DNA of 64,000 bases from Parascedosporium putredinis (Eukaryota; Ascomycota; Sordariomycetes; Microascales; Microascaceae). Of this stretch, positions 14,161-26,899 are shown one piece after another (the first letter of the stretch is position 1; the number at the start of each line of letters is the position of its first letter). The translations under genes were made by a program, and so were the position numbers. Under the pieces are notes generated by a model that saw only the letters and a program-made list of their open reading frames with translations, did no database searches and was not told the DNA's origin. Where the stretch lies: NCBI GenBank assembly GCA_949357655.1, contig CASHTG010000017.1:434001-498000 (forward strand), read 5' to 3'.

Positions 14161-15200
14161 TTCCGTCTGCTGGCTTGCTTGATTCACTTTCCCCAATTGT
14201 GGATGGCCAACTGCTTGTGGCTAGTCCTGGTCCTTTCGGAACCTCGAGGCGAGTCGTGCACCCCAAAGAGGAGGCCGCATCAGATGCGTTTCTGCACTTT
14301 CTCGCCCTCTTTATTATCCCTTGGGGAAAACCGAAATGGCAGGATCTATTCAAGAAAGGATTTTGACAGCCCATTATGAGTTATGTCAAATTGCCTTTAT
14401 ACTTGGAGAGGCATACGCCTTGGCCGGCCTTTCAGGGTTCAGCGACAGTTGAGAGAAGCGCTGTATTCACGGCCGGCCAGGTCCCAAATTGATCAATTGA
14501 TCCCCTCAATGTCTTCCCTTCCGCCAAATGGGTAGTCTCGAAGTTCAAGGTAGTCCCCTACTCCCCTACTGCCTGTCCCAACCCCAAGTCTGTCCCAGTG
14601 CCTGAAAGGTAGGGTGGGGATAAGAAGTAGATCCCCCAATCATTCAATGTACAACCGATACATGCCGGCCATGTCGTCGACTCCAGAGCAGTCCCAAGGA
14701 GGTACTTGCAGGTGTCAGGTCCAAGTACCTTGCCTTTCTTCAATCTTTCGTCAATCGTCGACATCCATTTGATTCCACTCAATTTTGCCCGTGTCTTCTC
14801 CGTCTTCATCTTGGTCTTCTTTGGCACTGCCAGTTGATGGGCTTCTTATTAAGGTCCCATGCTTTCAATGTTCCTTCCACACGCCCCCTCTTGATCTCCC
14901 TCTCACTCTCACACACACATTCTCTCTCACTGTCTATGATTGTGTCGCGCGCGCACTCTAGGTGCTCGTTTTCCCTCTTCTTTACTACGTTTTTCTTCTT
15001 CTCATCCTTAGCGGAAGCTTCCTAGCCTTTCAACCCTGACGGCACAGCATCAATCACCACCATGGTCTTGTTTTGAAGCGACTGCTTTGTCTCGACTTTC
15101 GGCAGCTAATACCACCTGCACACCCCATCGAGGTTCCGGCGCACGAATAAAAAGTGACGTCCCTTCGTTCCTCCAGACATAGACCAAGACACATTCACAC

Positions 15201-16215
15201 GCCCCTCCCCCGGTACATGGGTACCCGTCACTGTACTTAGGCTTTAGTCTCTTGTGCAGAGGAGGAAGTAGTACAGTTTCCTGGCTGGAACCAGCCAACC
15301 TCCAAACCTTCCCAAAGAACAACACCACCGTACTCCCCTTCCCGCCAAATCCACTCTCTCCCACCACAACTACTGTCCCCGATCTTCTTCATCCATCCAC
15401 CTCCACCACCTCCCATCCCGCCTCCTCTTCCATCCTCTTGTCTATCCCTCGGCGAGCGGCGAACCCATCGCGATCCGACCGAATCGAGCCGTCTTCTACT
15501 CTCTGTGGACTTGTAAATCGTAAGTTGTTTCCTACTTATTTCACATCACGTCTTCTTCGCGACAAAGGGTTCTTGAGAGAGAAAAAATTACATCGGTAAA
15601 ACGCCATTCCTCGACCCCTTCTCCCGTCGCCCTCCACGTCACGCAACTTTCGCCCTTTTTGTGCCTCGCTCGATCGTCGACCATCTCCCGCTTCACTTCC
15701 TTTCTTCGCGCGTGTGGTGTTCATGTGCAAGAATTGCAGGGGAAAATTCCTCCTTGGCTTACAAACTGTCGACAGCTTTTTTTCTTTTTTAACGATCTCG
15801 TCCCTACCATTCAAGTTTGGTTGATCCTCGCTACGGACAAGGAACAGAAAATAGTGATTTGGGTTTGATGACTACCGCCCACAATTACTCAACGCATCTC
15901 GCGCGCCCCAACCGATAATCGACCCTATTTTTTCTTTTAAAAGAGTTTTGACGAGTTGCCTTGAAACCTTATCTATCGTCCTTATATACCTTGTCTCTCT
16001 GTTTTCCCCGATATCTCGATCCGTTACCAAACCGAGCCGACGATACAATCTCAACATCAATCACCTCATTTGACACCATCGCTCTTTCCCCTTTCGAACG
16101 CCCCGAGCCCTTTTTCCAACCCGAAGCGGATCGCCGAGGCTGCTGGACAATTATCGATTCTATTGACAGTCCTGAATAGCGCTACAATAGACGTCCCGCG
16201 GGGAAAACTGCGGCC
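15201..16215 (+). promoter_or_regulatory. Promoter and long leader region of Med15
   Basis: The kilobase before the Med15 start codon is strongly pyrimidine-rich on the plus strand (for example 15300-15440), as is usual around transcription starts of filamentous fungi; there is no clear TATA box. A good donor-like GTAAGTT at 15520 suggests a possible leader intron, though its acceptor is not obvious. A short upstream open frame of 16 codons starts at 15868 and stops at 15916-15918, about 300 bp before the main ATG. If it is in the mature leader it could dampen translation. The transcription start cannot be read from the sequence. Confidence 0.4.
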
Positions 16216-16250
16216 ATGGCTGCGAACATGCAGCACATGATGATGCCGCC

Positions 16251-16284
<34 letters not shown>

Positions 16285-18728
16285 CTCAGACAACAGGCCC
16301 TTTTGACCCTTCGCCAGGTCGTATACCAAAGCATGAACAGTCACCCACCTCAACCACACGGATGGCAGGCCAGCTATCCAGTTGCAGACCGTGTCGCACG
16401 AGCGTCTAATTTGTACGTGCCATGGTTGACACTCACTTTACTTAGTCTTGTATCGCGCAAGAGAGTGAGGCCCCTTTTAGACAAACTCTAACTTGAACTC
16501 CTTTTTCTCTTCACTAGAATAACAAACGTCGCCCTCGCTCTGGGAAGCGTTGAGTTTTCTAAAGCCACTGAATCCGGTATCACATTCGAGCGCGACATGT
16601 TTTTCAAGTCGCCAACCAAGGTACGCTTCGCCTGACTCGCCGCTTCGTCGTTTCCCCACCACCACCACCAAACTCATTACCGATCGAGGGTTTGGATTTG
16701 TTTAGTCACTATTAAGCTGGCGGATGGACGTCTGTATCGATGATACTAACCACACGCGTGATATAGGAAATATACGAACAACAAATGTCAACAAAGACTC
16801 AGGAATTCTTTCGGAAACGGGAACAGAATGAACCTAATATCCGGAACACCCTCAACGCCCAAGCCGCCGCCGCCGCACAGGCACAAGCTCAGGCCCAGGC
16901 CCAGGCCCAACAGCTCTTAATGGGCCAAAATATGATGCAAATGGGACGGGGCGGCCCTGGCCCACACCAGGGATTCCAGCACGTCCAACATCCCATGCAG
17001 GGGGCCAGGTCCCGCAAATGCCAATGGGTATGGGCATGAACCAGATGAATATGGGCTTGAACATGGGCATGCAGGGTCCTGGAGGACAACCGATGGGACC
17101 GAATGCACAGATGATGGGAATGGCTGGCCGGCCTGCTCACCCCCAACATCCCGCTAACGCCGGCGAGATAGGGTCCCTTTCGGCGCAGGACCGCCAGAAA
17201 GTTTTGGAGAGGGCCATGAAACTCATGGCTGCGGTACCCGAACCTCAAAAGGCGAATATCCGTGCGACGATGGCCCGTCGACTGAGCCCTCAACAACTGC
17301 AACTACTTCAGTCCCAGGGGCGAGATCCTCTCGTGATATATTTCCAGAATCAGGCCGTGCAAGAGCTTCAGAAAGCACGCATGGGAAATCCCGCTGGACA
17401 GATGAACCCAGCCCAACAAGCAGCGCTGCTGCAGCAGCGTGGCATACCGCAGGGCGCGCCCATGCCCGGTGGACCACATCAAATGGCAGGCAACTTTTCC
17501 CAGTTCGCAAACATGGGTGAATTAGTAAACCAGCAGAATGCCGGTCTTCGAGCCCAGGAGGCTGGTCAGGTAGTCGTACCGGTAAGGCCTTTATCGCATC
17601 CATGCTAGCTCCCGAATATCTCGTACTAACACCGTGGCAACGTTAGGGCGGACCGAATCAAAACGTTCAACCAAAACCGGGCCAGCCCGGTATGCCAGGC
17701 CAAGGCCAAATGGGCATGGACCCACAAGCTGCCGTCAACCAAGCGCAGTTTCGAGCGGCCCAAATGCAGGGGAAACAGGTTGGACCTGGTCAACCGGGCG
17801 GCCTTAATGGAGGTCTCTCTCAGTCGCAAAGCCCTGCCCAGGTTCCGGCGAATCGTCCCGACGGGAATCCCATGGAAGGTCCACAGGGCATGGTTCCCGG
17901 TGCCAGCCCCTTCCCCGCCGGGCTTAATCCTCGGTTCAGTCAGATGAACAACCAGCGACAGATGCACCCGGGCGCCGCCGGACCCAACCCTACGCACTCA
18001 GCCTTGCATAATAACCTCATCAACAGTCTGAGCCCAGAGCAACAGCGCAGTCTATTAGCCCTCCCCCAAGCAGGCAATTTGAGATTCTCGCCAAACTCGA
18101 GCAGCAGCACCAGAGGCAAAATATGGCTAAGACCATGGCGCAAGGCGTCCCTCAACCCGCAGACCAGCAAATGAACAGGGCCCCGTCCGGCGGAGCCAAC
18201 ATGCCTGGCGGCATGGTATCCCAGAACAACGCTCTTGGTGGGCCCAACCCCTCCGCAATGCCGGCCGGAGCTAGCCAGCAACAACAGCTGCAGCAGCAAC
18301 AGCAGATGTTGGACAATATGGAAGTTCCTCAACAAGTCCTGACACAACTCGAAGCCCCTCCCGAACTAAAAACCTACCGGGATGTCAAGCAGTGGTGCGC
18401 TCAGAATCCGAGGGCGCAGGCCCACCTCGGCAAGCTAAACGCTATCCAAAAGCAGCAATATCAGCACTATATGAAGCGCCGCGGAATGCAGATGGGTCAA
18501 AAGCAGGGCATGGCAAATCTTGCTGGTGCAATGGGGGCTCCACCTCAGAGCATGATGCAGCTGAATGCAGAACAAACAAGGCTTCTCCAAGCCCCCATCA
18601 CTGAGCAGGAAATTGCCAAGATTCGCAGCTCTGACCCAAAGTATATGAACATGTCAGATGATGAGTTGAGACAGTTCGCGATGACCATGCGCCTCCAGCT
18701 CATTAGGCAGCGCCAGCAGTTGCTCCAG

Positions 18729-18770
<42 letters not shown>

Positions 18771-18773
18771 CAA

Positions 18774-18805
<32 letters not shown>

Positions 18806-21317
18806 GCAACAACAACAACAACAACAACAACAGCAACAGCAGCAGCAGCAGGCTCAGGCTCAGGCGCAGGCGCAGGCTCAGGCTCAGGCCCAGGCTCAGG
18901 CACAAGCCCAGGCGCAGGCTCAAGCTCAAGCTCAGGCTCAAGCTCAAGCTCAAGCTCAGGCTCAAGCTCAAGCTCAAGCTCAAGCTCAGGCTCAGGCCCA
19001 GGCTCAGGCCCAGGCTCAAGCTCAGGCTCAAGCTCAAGCTCAGGCCCAGGCTCAGGCACAGGCACAGGCACAGGCCCAGCAGTCACAAAACCTCCAGCAG
19101 CACCAAGGACTTGATGCATCGGGCTCCTCTCAACCCCAGCAGCAAGTTCAGCACTCGTCGACTACCCAAGCATCGCAAACGAATGCTTCCACCACGGGCA
19201 AGGGCCCAGGCGGCCAAAGGAAGTCTAATGCAACGCCGGCGACATCGACTTCGGCTGCGAGGAAGGGATCGGCACAGGGCAACCGCGGCCAACCACCACA
19301 ACCATCCCCCGCGCCTCCGCAGAAAAATCTCAAGAGACCTTTCCCTGAAGAGTCGCCGGAAATGCCGGTCCAGACGAGCGCTCCTGCTACTTCGCAAAGA
19401 CCGGCGTCCCAACAAGGCCCAGCCCAAACACTGCCCTTCCCTCCTCAGGTTGTAGCCAATTTCACGCCTGAACAGCGCGCGAAATATGAACAGGCCCTCA
19501 AAAATCAAATGGCAGCCGCTGGGAACCGACCTCAGGCAGGGGGTACCGAACGACGAAGTTGGGGCAAGACTGAAAGCGATCTCGGATGAAGAACAACGCC
19601 GTGCGATACAAGAACCTGCGGAAGAGGTCCACCTTTCCATCGATCAACGTAAAGATCTTCTTGAGAGAATCCGGAGCCTAGCATTTGAGTTGGGGCGCAT
19701 GGGCAAGATCATGTATAAATGGTACTCCCTCGCTCGCGACGACAATCGAGCGAGGCTATTTTTACGAACGGTGAGTATTTGCGTGATGGCATATCCCTCC
19801 ATCTCCTCCTTTGAGTGTAAAACCGAACAGATATTCTAACAAAACAATGAAACAGAGATATCGGATGGTTCGTCAGTTCCACGATGCCGACCGACTCACC
19901 AATCCCAAGGAAGTGCTCACGATCACGCCTATCGAGGTTCAACAAGGTTTTGATGTTTTGCGGAGTATACGCAAAGACTGTCAAGTTTTTGCCAGCAAGG
20001 CTCAACAAGGGGGCAACAACGCGGCGGCGACCCAAGCGCAATCTCAACAGTCTGCTGCTTCCACGACCTCTACCACTTCTCAGGCGCCACTTAGTGCTGA
20101 GAATCTCAAAGCGCAGAATGCAGCGATGAACAACAAGGCCCAACAGTCAACGCAGCCACCGCGGCCACCCCAGCAGCAGCAGCAACAGAAGGCTAGCGCC
20201 AAGACAACTGCTCAGTCCCAAGATCAATCTGCGCAGGGAGCGGCGGGCCAAAATTCGTTCCAGATGGGCGCAACCTCACCTCATGGGCGACCCAATTATG
20301 TCAATAAGGCAAAGGATATGAACCTTCATATCCCGGCAAAGAAACGGGCCAAGTTCACTCATCAGCAGAACCAGCCGCAGAGTACACCGACCGGCCGGCA
20401 GCAGGCCTCGCCTCATGCCAAGACAGCGGCTCCCGAGACTAAGAGGACCGAGGTCAAGATGCCGACTCCCAAACCGGTCTTCCCCTGCCTCGAGGCGGAT
20501 TGCGACGTCGTGTTCCCGAATGACGAGGCCAGAGAAGCCCACCTTCAAACCGAGCATATCCAGCCTAGGAACAATCCGTTGAAATTCTTCCAAGAAAACC
20601 TGGCGTCGACCTTGGGCCTCGATCTGGATGGCAACGTTCTAGGGAATCTAACGCTGCAGGCTCTCAAAGTACCCCTCAACCAGGAGCTCTAGCTATGAGC
20701 GCGAGCCAATCGAGGCAAGGGCAGACTCCGGCGAGCTTCGCCGCAACGCCCATGTCCCGTGGCCCGTCGATGAACCGATCGGCGAGCGGAAGTAAGGCGC
20801 CGGGCTCAAGACTGGGAGGCAAAGTAAAAGATGAAGGTGTCAAAGCTAGCAACGGCAAGACCGGGCACGACAACGGTATTCGATCAGGACCCACTCCGGA
20901 TCCATTTGCCAACTGCATCAACCCCCAGACACTATTCTCGGGCATTCCAGGATTTGAGTCTGTTGGGGTGGCGTCTTCACAGACCCCAATGTGTATCTCG
21001 CTCTTACACCGAACGATACCCCAGAGTCCAGCAAGGATAGCGGGTCATCGGAGCCCAACACGGACGTACCCGAATTCGGTACCGTAGATTTGGATATGCA
21101 GTGGCAGCCGCTAGACGATGGGTTCATGATGGACGTGACGAATATCAATATGGATAGCCTAGGAACCGGTGAGGTAGGCGATCTAGAAAAGTCTCTTCTC
21201 TCGGATTCCTTGCACACCGTTCCCGGTAACGACATTGTCTGGGAGGATAACAAAATCGACTTCGACAAGCCTTTGATCCACGAGGACGGATTCTACCTGG
21301 ACCCGTCAATGCAGTAA
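16216..21317 (+). CDS. med15: Mediator of RNA polymerase II transcription subunit 15
   Basis: Tail-module subunit of Mediator, which links DNA-bound activators to RNA polymerase II in the nucleus. The start has a KIX-type region (about residues 25-140: HGWQASYPVADRVARASNL, then ITFERDMFFKSPTKEIYEQQ). Long Gln/Met/Gly/Pro-rich linkers follow, then a 40-Gln tract (about 735-774), 38 Ala-Gln pairs (about 775-850), a conserved block ending in RYRMVRQFHDADRL, a C2H2 finger (C-X4-C-X12-H-X4-H, about 1291-1314) with the family tail FFQENLASTLGLD, and an acidic C-terminus. Five exons: 16216-16412, 16518-16620, 16767-17581, 17647-19770, 19856-21317; branch sites CTAAC are visible before three acceptors. 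Five frame breaks: one base short at the G5 at 17000, the C5 at 18063, near 20655 and the G4 at 20965; one base extra in the G5 at 19539. Counting these gives 1567 residues with no leftover base, so I read a functional gene with sequencing errors. Confidence 0.92.
18732..18851 (+). repeat. med15: Polyglutamine tract in Med15 (Q40)
   Basis: Forty consecutive Gln codons, a mixture of CAG and CAA. The mixed codons make pure slippage less likely as the sole origin. Such tracts in Med15 form flexible activator-contact regions; here the function is inferred from the family. Confidence 0.95.
18852..19079 (+). repeat. Alanine-glutamine dipeptide tract in Med15
   Basis: Thirty-eight consecutive Ala-Gln pairs encoded by mixed GCT, GCC, GCG and GCA with CAG and CAA. 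The strict two-residue period with varied third bases suggests that the protein pattern is being kept, or that the array is old. Antisense frames here give long Leu/Ser or Pro/Glu repeats that are only shadows. Confidence 0.95.
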
Positions 21318-24300
21318 TTCCGAGTCTGCCCTCGCATCATTATACAGTTTCTCTTTTCATTTTCCCCATTTTCACATTTCGATTACGACGACAGCACAGG
21401 AGGGTGTTTAACGCGCATGGGTTATAAGGCCGGAAGCGGGACAGGAAAACAAAAGGCATGGGAACTTTGGAGTTCTTTTCTTGGTAGGGGAGGGGCCAAA
21501 TCTTCACCTGTAACACACCACTATCGAGTTATCTTTTTGCCGGACATTTTTGAGTTTTTGTTTTTAATGGTCTTTGAGCCTTGCTTTCCTTGAATTGTTC
21601 CATCCCCTTATGCCGCTTATGTGGTGCTGGTCGCGCTGACCGTTTTGTTGATGTCTTTTTTTTTCTTCCTCTTTTTCCTTGTCTTGTCTTGCCTCGTTCC
21701 CCGACATGCCACTCTCTCATCTACACTACGTTCTGGTCAACACCAGTCTGCCAGTGACTTGGCCCTACTCCAAAGTCATCAGAGAGGGATGCTTGTGAGT
21801 GCTCGGGGAGAGACTTCGAGAGGCGAGGGACAGTGGGTTCGGGCTGTCCGAGTAGTCTCTGGTGCGCATGCTTCTTTTTCTTTCTTCCCCTTTTCCCATG
21901 TTAATGTTAAGCAAGGGGGATATCGCGGAGAAGGGAACTGTTACGATGGAACGCTATGGTTGTTTTTTCTGCTTCCCTTACTCTCTTCTGTTTTCTTTTT
22001 CGGCTCTCTCGGGCGCCTTTAGGGTTCTCTCTTGCTCACTTTTCTTTTTCTCTCTTTCCTTGGTTGCGAAACTTAGTGTACCCAGGCAGACACGGAGGCG
22101 GTCTCCGGATGATACCCGCATTTGCTTTTATAGCATGGTAATACTACGGCCTGGTATTTCTTTATACAACTTGAAGTGTCGAAGTTTTCTCTGTCGAACC
22201 AGCCACTGAGTGGCTCGGCGGCGTCTTTCGTAGACTCTTAGGCGTGAGGTAATAAGGGCACCTTTGGTCTATATGGAAGAAGGTGACGCGTGAACTCCAA
22301 GATGGGGGTAGGGAATGTGAGGAACGGGAGCCCGGGAACGCAGGGAACGTGTTGTCGCGTCCAAGGCCGGGAGGGTCTCACACTATTTCCTTCCCTTCAT
22401 CCCCTTCATCCCCATTCTCCTGCTCGGGGGAGTGCCGATTATATAAAGTGAAATATAAACTGTGCATGGGTTGATTTGAGCTGGTAGTTTTATGCTCCTA
22501 GACACTACATGTACGTGTCGCGCGCGTCCATGTAGATAGAAGGAGAATAAGCTCCGTGAGAGCAAGGTATCATCCATGACGAGCTAGATTTACTCCATAA
22601 TACGCAGCGGAGGAAGAGAGCATCCTTCCCTTGCAACCCCTCCCTAGGCACCCCTTAAAAAAGAAAGGAATAAACTCGAGATGAAGGGGAATTTTGGGAA
22701 GAAGAGAGCTTGAAGGTTCGTTTCTACGTTACTTTTTCTCTCTCTTTCGTCCTAGTTGCTGTGGGCTCATTGTGGTCTATGCGCCCGCGCCCGCATTGCC
22801 ACAACCACTTTACGCGCTTGAGTCTAATACATCAATGATGCACTTGTAACATAGGTTGTCGTGTGTCCTCTCAATATACCACCAGTTGACCACAATTGAT
22901 TGATCCAGTATGGACGTGTGGATTAATACGGGCTCTGTAGGAATTTGCCCAATTGGTGGATGGACTGGTGCAACAAATAGAACTTGGAACTTCTCCAAGC
23001 TTGATGAACATTGGACTCTCTCGCCGGTCCCAATCGCCATTGACGCGAAGAGGAGACTCCGTTGTATCGGACCCGGGCCGAACGAAGCCTTCTTGTTTTC
23101 CCTTGCTAGACGAGATGGGGGACAATCTCCCGCCTAACCCCACCCCCTCTGCCTCCTCTACTGTGACGCGATACAACTACATGTAGAGCTTGGTAGATCT
23201 CGAAGGGGTCTTCCATCGTTGCATCAATTGATCAAGGGACTTGACTTTTCCCCCGCTAAACGCGACGGGGGCCACAATGGACAGATCAAACAATGTTGAT
23301 TGATCCATTGATGCGTTGACAAAACAAATCGCCAACGGGGTTCTGCCCAGAGCTTTTGTCGTCTCCATGCTATTATTATACTTCGTACATGTACCACTTG
23401 TGCCTGGTTCGACGTCTGGGGAAGCCTTCCTGGATGAGCTGCATCGAGTCAGCCACGAGCGAGCTGTAAAGTACCTGCCGCTGAATGCATCGCATCGCGG
23501 ACATGGTTCTATTCATTTAGTTCGGTCGATTGGATGCCACGCCGCATGTGCAACCAAGTGTGCATGTGGATTCGGAGGACTTTGTTGACGTCGGTTTCAA
23601 GGTGAGCGTTTTATGAGTTGAATCAATGCTTCGATTCCCTTTTTTAGATATGTTCATAGATATACTCAAGTACCTCGGTAGATCCATCAGGGATTGATAT
23701 CTTCAACGGGTGCATGCATCTTTCTTTTCTTCTTTGCCTCCAAGGAGGGGTGGAGTTCAGATGAGGGAGATGAAGTTTGAATCAAGGGTCTGGTTTGATG
23801 CCGTGTCAGGCCCTGGCAACCCGCGCTGTGCTCAATGTTGTATTTCGCTAGTGACGAACTAGGCATCTTGTTTGTACATAAACACTTTGTTGTATTGATA
23901 TTTACATGTACAAACACACTTGATCAACAATCCACAGCCCCATTTTGCCATCCAAACATTGAACACAACAACCTACATTTATATCCACAGGTAACTCTAC
24001 CTGTCAAAGTTGGTCCCGCTTCATCTCGTCCATCTCCAACGCCCCCTTGGCCCCCTCTTGACACCATACGACACCATACCCGCTCCCGCGACGGTGGCGT
24101 GCCCCACCACTGATGCCTGCTCCAATTAATCCTCTGTGGCATTGTCCTGCGCGTGCACATGCACAAATAGCAACGGCGATGGAATGGATCCCTCTGCATT
24201 GTTTCCACCACGACGCCCCTTTATTACTCCAAGCCATTGTGCCGATTCGTGATGGTTGTTTGAACTGTTGGTCAGGTCTGCCGAGGTACAAGCATCGTCT

Positions 24301-25420
24301 TTGGACTTCAATGTTCACCCTCCCTTCTTTGCTATAGACCATCGTGATGTTACCGTACAGAATGTCGACCACGAAGAGGAGTGGTGCGCTAGAAACGTCA
24401 TCAAGCGATCAGGACTTGCACTCGCAGTTCGTTTGAGCAACTTCTTGCCTAACCGATGTGCTCTCGACATCGGCCGGGGCAGCGTAGAGAGAGTTATTAT
24501 TCTTAGCCGGGAGGATTAAAAGGGAAATGACGATATTGATCAAATGGGCTTGATCCGTGTTCATGTCGCTGTAGACAATCCTCGTAATTATTCCGGTTGT
24601 TTAAATCGCGTCGCCGTCAACCCTCTTCTGCTCGCCGCACACCCCTCCAGTCCCGCGAAAAACACTGGCCAGCCAAAAACACGTCAGGCCCCTGCCTATT
24701 ACCCTGACAGCCAAACACCCCCAATTGATCAGGGTTGAGACTGGAGCTTGGCTTGGGGCCTTTCGGGGGTTCACTCCGCGCAGTTCGCTCTGCTCCATGC
24801 CAGTCACTAGCGTGTTCCTGCACGTGCCGTTGGCAGTGCTCCCCGTCCTGTCTTATTCCTCTGAGACTCGAGAACCATCAGCTAGGAGAGCTCATGAAAT
24901 ACTAGTGTCTACAAGAAGATCAATGGATGCGACGACCGTAAAAAGTCGCGCCCGCGCCCCATTCTAGAAAATAGGCGGAGGGGAAGAGAAGGGCGTAAAA
25001 GGGGAAGAAATAAGAGAACAAAAGATCGCGCCCTCGGGTTCTCACGAAAACGGTATTCTACTCCTTGCCAATCCCCTGGCCAGTGTTTTCGTGTTGGTCT
25101 TTTTCCCCGGTGGCACCCCGAACCCTCTCGGCGCGGTGGTTCGTATCATCCACAATTGATCAATGAGCAGGTGCCAATTCAATGGCCACTGCAGCGGCGA
25201 ACACTCAGCGACTCAGTGGGCATGTTTTAGAGGAGGGGGCCCTGTCCTTCCCGACAATACAAGGGTCTGGCCTCCAAAGGTGGGTGGCGCTCCTTGGCTG
25301 AGCACAATTGATCGGCCCAGTTTGAGCCTGGTTCAACAAAGAAATAATCAGTGTGGCCAATTGCCCTGTTCGCACACTGAGTGAAATCCGCCCCCAGGAA
25401 GGGAGCAGCTCCACTTAAAC
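21318..25420. other. Intergenic region between Med15 and the Whi5-like gene
   Basis: Four kilobases with no supportable gene. The first few hundred bases are T-rich and probably the Med15 3' end. Four of the twelve TACATGTA palindromes of the window lie at 22506, 23178, 23386 and 23903, and four CAATTGATC sites lie at 23225, 24722, 25154 and 25305. Short frames on both strands show no domain. Confidence 0.6.
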
Positions 25421-25444
25421 GCGGTACCTCGATCGCGGTACCGC
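25421..25444. promoter_or_regulatory. Inverted repeat GCGGTACC-N8-GGTACCGC
   Basis: Two perfect 8-bp arms separated by eight bases, about 335 bp before the start codon of the Whi5-like gene. The symmetry and position fit a binding site for a dimeric regulator. No known fungal factor is assigned. Confidence 0.45.
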
Positions 25445-25776
25445 TCCCACCTATTATTCCTACACGGGTACAAACCGCCCTCTTAACCCGGCTCCGTCCA
25501 CTTCGACCACCTTCAGTTCTTTCCTCGCCTTGAACAACATCACGTCCTCTCTTCGAACCTCGATTTTAACTCTTTTTCCTCCCCCTCACCTCACGCCCTT
25601 TTTCTCTCTCTCCAAACACTCGCTTGAGAGCTCTTCACCCTCCCCTTATTCCCCAGTCGTTCTTTTGTTTTCGTCGCGTCCCTCGTGTTCCCGACATCCT
25701 CACGTCGGCGCGGTCTCTACTCTCTCTTTTGCTTTCTCCCTCTTCCACTTCCCGCCCTCCTACCTTCCTATCAGCC

Positions 25777-26899
25777 ATGTCGACAGCAACACCCGAGAGG
25801 AGACGCGCCCTCGCCCCGCTCGACGCGAACAAGCAGTCACCCACGCCCGCCCGACTAAAGCTCGGCAGCAACACCCCCATCTCAAGAAGCCCGTGAGCCC
25901 TGTGTCGATCCGCGGCCTTGCCTTGTCCCGGTCACCCGTGAAGAACGCGGGGTCTGAAGCTCGCAAGAGGCCGCTCGAGGTCTATGGTGGCGACGAGAAC
26001 GCCGTTGTCAAGAAGACGTGTGTAGAGATGGAGGTGGGCAATTCCCAGAGGGCGACCAGCGAGGATGCTGTAAGTACCCGCCACTACCTCGAACCCTTTG
26101 GTGCTATGCAACGATATACTTACATGATCTCAAACTTCTTTATAGACAATGACAACGGAAAGATACCCTTCCGCCTCGCCGGACGCGTCTTCCATATTTG
26201 ACTCGTCCGGTCTGGATACGCAGACCTCAACCATGACAGACATGGAGATGGGCGATGCATCCCGAAGGCCGCCCATGTCGCGTGCCCAAACGCGAAAGGT
26301 ACACTCTCACTCATTCTCACAATTTACTGTTATCCCCATTCCCCAGGCCTCGCAGATAGGCACCCTCCATCCCATCCTTCAACGTGTTTTTCTTGCAAGG
26401 CGCGTAGCTAACTCTCTCGTCACAGATGGCCGGTGATCTCCTAGCGCGACTTAGGCTCGCCAACTACAAGGTCCGGACAGGCCAAGCCCATGTTCCCTTT
26501 ACACAACTCGAGGCGCGGTCGGCGGCCGTGCGCAAGCCCGCCCCCGTGCCTACCCTTCGAGTGCAGCAGCCCTCCTCCCCCATGTCCGTTTGCCAAGCCG
26601 ACGGCGCCGGATCCGCTGAGCGCGCTCTGAACGCGACGAGACAACAATCCGCCGGGCCAACATCGCCAGCACCCGCTACTCGGGAAAAGGTCCAATTCGG
26701 CAGCGCGGACAGCACATCCACGACCGCGAAAACCACAGCCAAGGAAGAACTCACGCTTCCCCCTTTACTCTCCACAGCGTCTGGCCTCCTCACTCCACGT
26801 CGAGGGTCCCTCGGCAATGAGGAAAAGCTCACAAGCAGCGTCCTCAGGGGCGGTGCCGTGAATGGGCTCCTCCGCTTAGCTCACGGCGGCGAGTCCTAG
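25777..26899 (+). CDS. Whi5/Nrm1-like cell-cycle transcription repressor
   Basis: Likely a nuclear inhibitor of G1/S transcription of the Whi5/Nrm1 family, which binds SBF/MBF-type factors until cyclin-dependent kinase phosphorylates it. The family motif is seen at the start of exon 3 (LARLRLANYKVRTGQ, about residues 154-168). The remainder is low-complexity and rich in Ser/Thr-Pro kinase sites, including SPVK and TPRR types, as expected for a kinase-controlled inhibitor. Exons: 25777-26069, 26146-26298, 26426-26899; both introns are phase 0 with good GTAAGT or GTACAC donors and TATAG or CACAG acceptors. One base is missing in the C5 at 25874; with it the protein is 306 residues and the frame closes. 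The ATG at 25777 opens a typical short basic leader (MSTATPERRR). It could be another protein with a Whi5 motif, since the motif is short. Confidence 0.72.

Larger units (their letters stand above)
1..15200. other. Long stretch without a supportable gene
   Basis: About 15 kb upstream of Med15 in which I see no recognisable protein domain on either strand. Open frames are short and overlap on both strands, as expected by chance. The contents I can point to are pyrimidine-rich and purine-rich tracts (for example 4250-4330 and 5520-5575), two minisatellites (1309-1427 and 9768-9817), a cluster of GTAC sites (14058-14160), two exact copies of GATCAATTGATC (4731-4742 and 14491-14502), and one unusually long open frame on the minus strand (5694-6614). 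Because one-base errors are common in this assembly, a real gene with many breaks could be hidden; I found none by eye. Confidence 0.55.

Noticed and set aside
18654..19119. Minus-strand Leu/Ser and Pro/Glu repeat frames
   Set aside because: Antisense shadows of the Gln and Ala-Gln tracts of Med15.
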